6,876 bases of DNA from contig JAQTOL010000171.1 in NCBI GenBank assembly GCA_028748945.1, forward strand, positions 1 to 6,876, read 5' to 3'. The stretch's first letter is position 1. Each line of letters opens with the position of its first letter. The position numbers and the translations under genes were made by a program. Below the pieces are notes generated by a model that searched no databases, was not told the origin of the DNA, and was given only the letters and a program-made list of their open reading frames with translations. Below are positions 6,095 to 6,876 of this stretch, piece after piece. This stretch comes from Paludibacter sp. (lineage in GTDB: Bacteria; Bacteroidota; Bacteroidia; Bacteroidales; Paludibacteraceae).

Positions 6095-6724
6095 ATGGAA
6101 AAATCATTTGTAATTACAATCAGCCGCCAGTTAGGTAGTGGAGGTGCTTATATTGGCCAACAACTTGCCGGCAAACTGAATATGTTTTTTGCCGACCGTG
6201 AAATTATCAGCAAAGCAGCCCATCAACTTTCGACACTGGAAGACAATTTAGAATCGCGTGAGGAGAAATTACTCACTTTCTGGCAATCATTACGAAAAAC
6301 AATCCCTCGGACTCAGGGTCTTTATATAGTTCCCGTCTCGCCCATACTTGAGTTTAGTGATGATGAATTGTTTGCTGTGGAATCGGAAATAATAAAGCAT
6401 ATAGCCAAAGATGGTCCTGCAGTAATAATCGGTCGTTGCGGCTTTGATGTTCTTCGTCAACATCCAAATCATATCAGTATATTTATGCATGCCAACACTG
6501 AATTCAGAAACGAACGGATTCAGAAATTGTATAATATAACGTACGGAGAAGCCGAAAAAATGATTGAAAAGAGTGACAAAGTAAGAGCTGCCTATTGTAA
6601 AGCTTTTACAGGAAAAGAATGGGTTGATGCCCGGAATTATGACATTTCAATCGATTCAGGAAAATTGGGTATTGATAATTCGATAGAGTTAATCTTAAAT
6701 TATCTGAAGCTTTCTCCCATTTGA
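6095..6724 (+). CDS. Cytidylate kinase-like family P-loop protein, 209 aa
   Basis: Predicted cytosolic nucleoside-monophosphate-kinase-like protein, of the family usually annotated as cytidylate kinase-like; its true substrate is generally not established. The N-terminus F-V-I-T-I-S-R-Q-L-G-S-G-G (5-17) is the family's atypical P-loop, with G-S-G-G at 14-17 and no canonical GKS/T. D34-R-E-I-I follows in the position usual for the family. V-I-I-G-R-C-G-F-D-V-L (110-120) marks the core strand and G-R motif. The C-terminal block A-A-Y-C-K-A-F-T-G-K-E-W (165-176) leads to N-Y-D-I-S-I-D-S (181-188), also characteristic. Length suits the family. This is not the housekeeping Cmk, which has a canonical P-loop. 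It is separated from crtB by 151 bases with no visible terminator, so its link to carotenoid synthesis is positional only. The strong Shine-Dalgarno fixes the start. Confidence 0.85.
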   Translation: MEKSFVITISRQLGSGGAYIGQQLAGKLNMFFADREIISKAAHQLSTLEDNLESREEKLLTFWQSLRKTIPRTQGLYIVPVSPILEFSDDELFAVESEIIKHIAKDGPAVIIGRCGFDVLRQHPNHISIFMHANTEFRNERIQKLYNITYGEAEKMIEKSDKVRAAYCKAFTGKEWVDARNYDISIDSGKLGIDNSIELILNYLKLSPI

Positions 6725-6845
6725 TATTATCCAAACATCTCATTAAGTCACTAGAAGTCAGTGGATTTTACCTGAAATTGTTTTTTTGCAGTTCGGTCAA
6801 AGTTTCTACATGAATATATTTTCGAATCCTTCCTTTCTTTCTTTG

Positions 6846-6853
6846 TATCTTTA
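6846..6853 (+). promoter_or_regulatory. Probable -7 promoter box for a gene beyond the right edge
   Basis: TATCTTTA differs from TAnnTTTG only in the last base. It lies in a 17-base string, TCTTTCTTTGTATCTTT (6836-6852), identical to 3283-3299 upstream of crtI. A clear -33 TTG is not seen at the right distance. The downstream gene is outside the window, so this rests on motif similarity alone. Confidence 0.4.
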
Positions 6854-6876
6854 CTGCAAACACAAACTTAACCATT

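Noticed and set aside
6750..6788. Terminator after the kinase-like gene
   Set aside because: The CACT/AGTG stem is only 4 bp and the T-run is about 20 bases downstream, so it does not form an intrinsic terminator.

Overview
The window reads as chromosomal DNA of a member of the Bacteroidota. The grounds are protein style, AT-rich gaps filled with short degenerate repeats, promoter-like TAnnTTTG boxes of the type used in this phylum, and starts that almost all lack a Shine-Dalgarno sequence. Genus cannot be told from the sequence. All recognised genes lie on the + strand.

Region 1 (1-2793) is the distal part of a terminal-oxidase operon. It holds heme-copper oxidase subunit III (5' end outside the window), a small subunit IV, subunit II with a CuA domain fused to a C-terminal c-type cytochrome domain (caa3 type), and heme O synthase (ctaB), which overlaps subunit II by one base. 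Subunit I is not in the window and presumably lies just upstream. Together they build an aerobic, proton-pumping cytochrome c oxidase and supply its heme.

Region 2 (2794-3391) has no convincing gene. It holds a perfect 34-bp palindrome followed 46 bp later by a second copy of its 20-bp core, then two nested Bacteroidota-type promoter motifs in front of crtI.

Region 3 (3392-5943) is a two-gene carotenoid-type module: a CrtI-family phytoene desaturase and a divergent squalene/phytoene synthase. The roughly 120-bp gap between them is mostly one long AT-rich inverted repeat whose right arm contains the start codon of the synthase gene. In a co-transcript this start could be locked in a hairpin, and this is the most unusual structure in the window.

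Region 4 (5944-6876) holds a cytidylate kinase-like P-loop protein preceded by a perfect AGGAGGT Shine-Dalgarno sequence, the only strong one here. A promoter-like motif at the right edge shares an identical 17-mer with the crtI promoter region and probably serves a gene beyond the window.

I found no rRNA, tRNA, CRISPR array, transposase or complete insertion sequence. No wholly new multi-gene system is evident. The best leads are the intergenic inverted repeat over the crtB-like start, the paired palindromes, the CuA-loop substitution and the lone strong Shine-Dalgarno.
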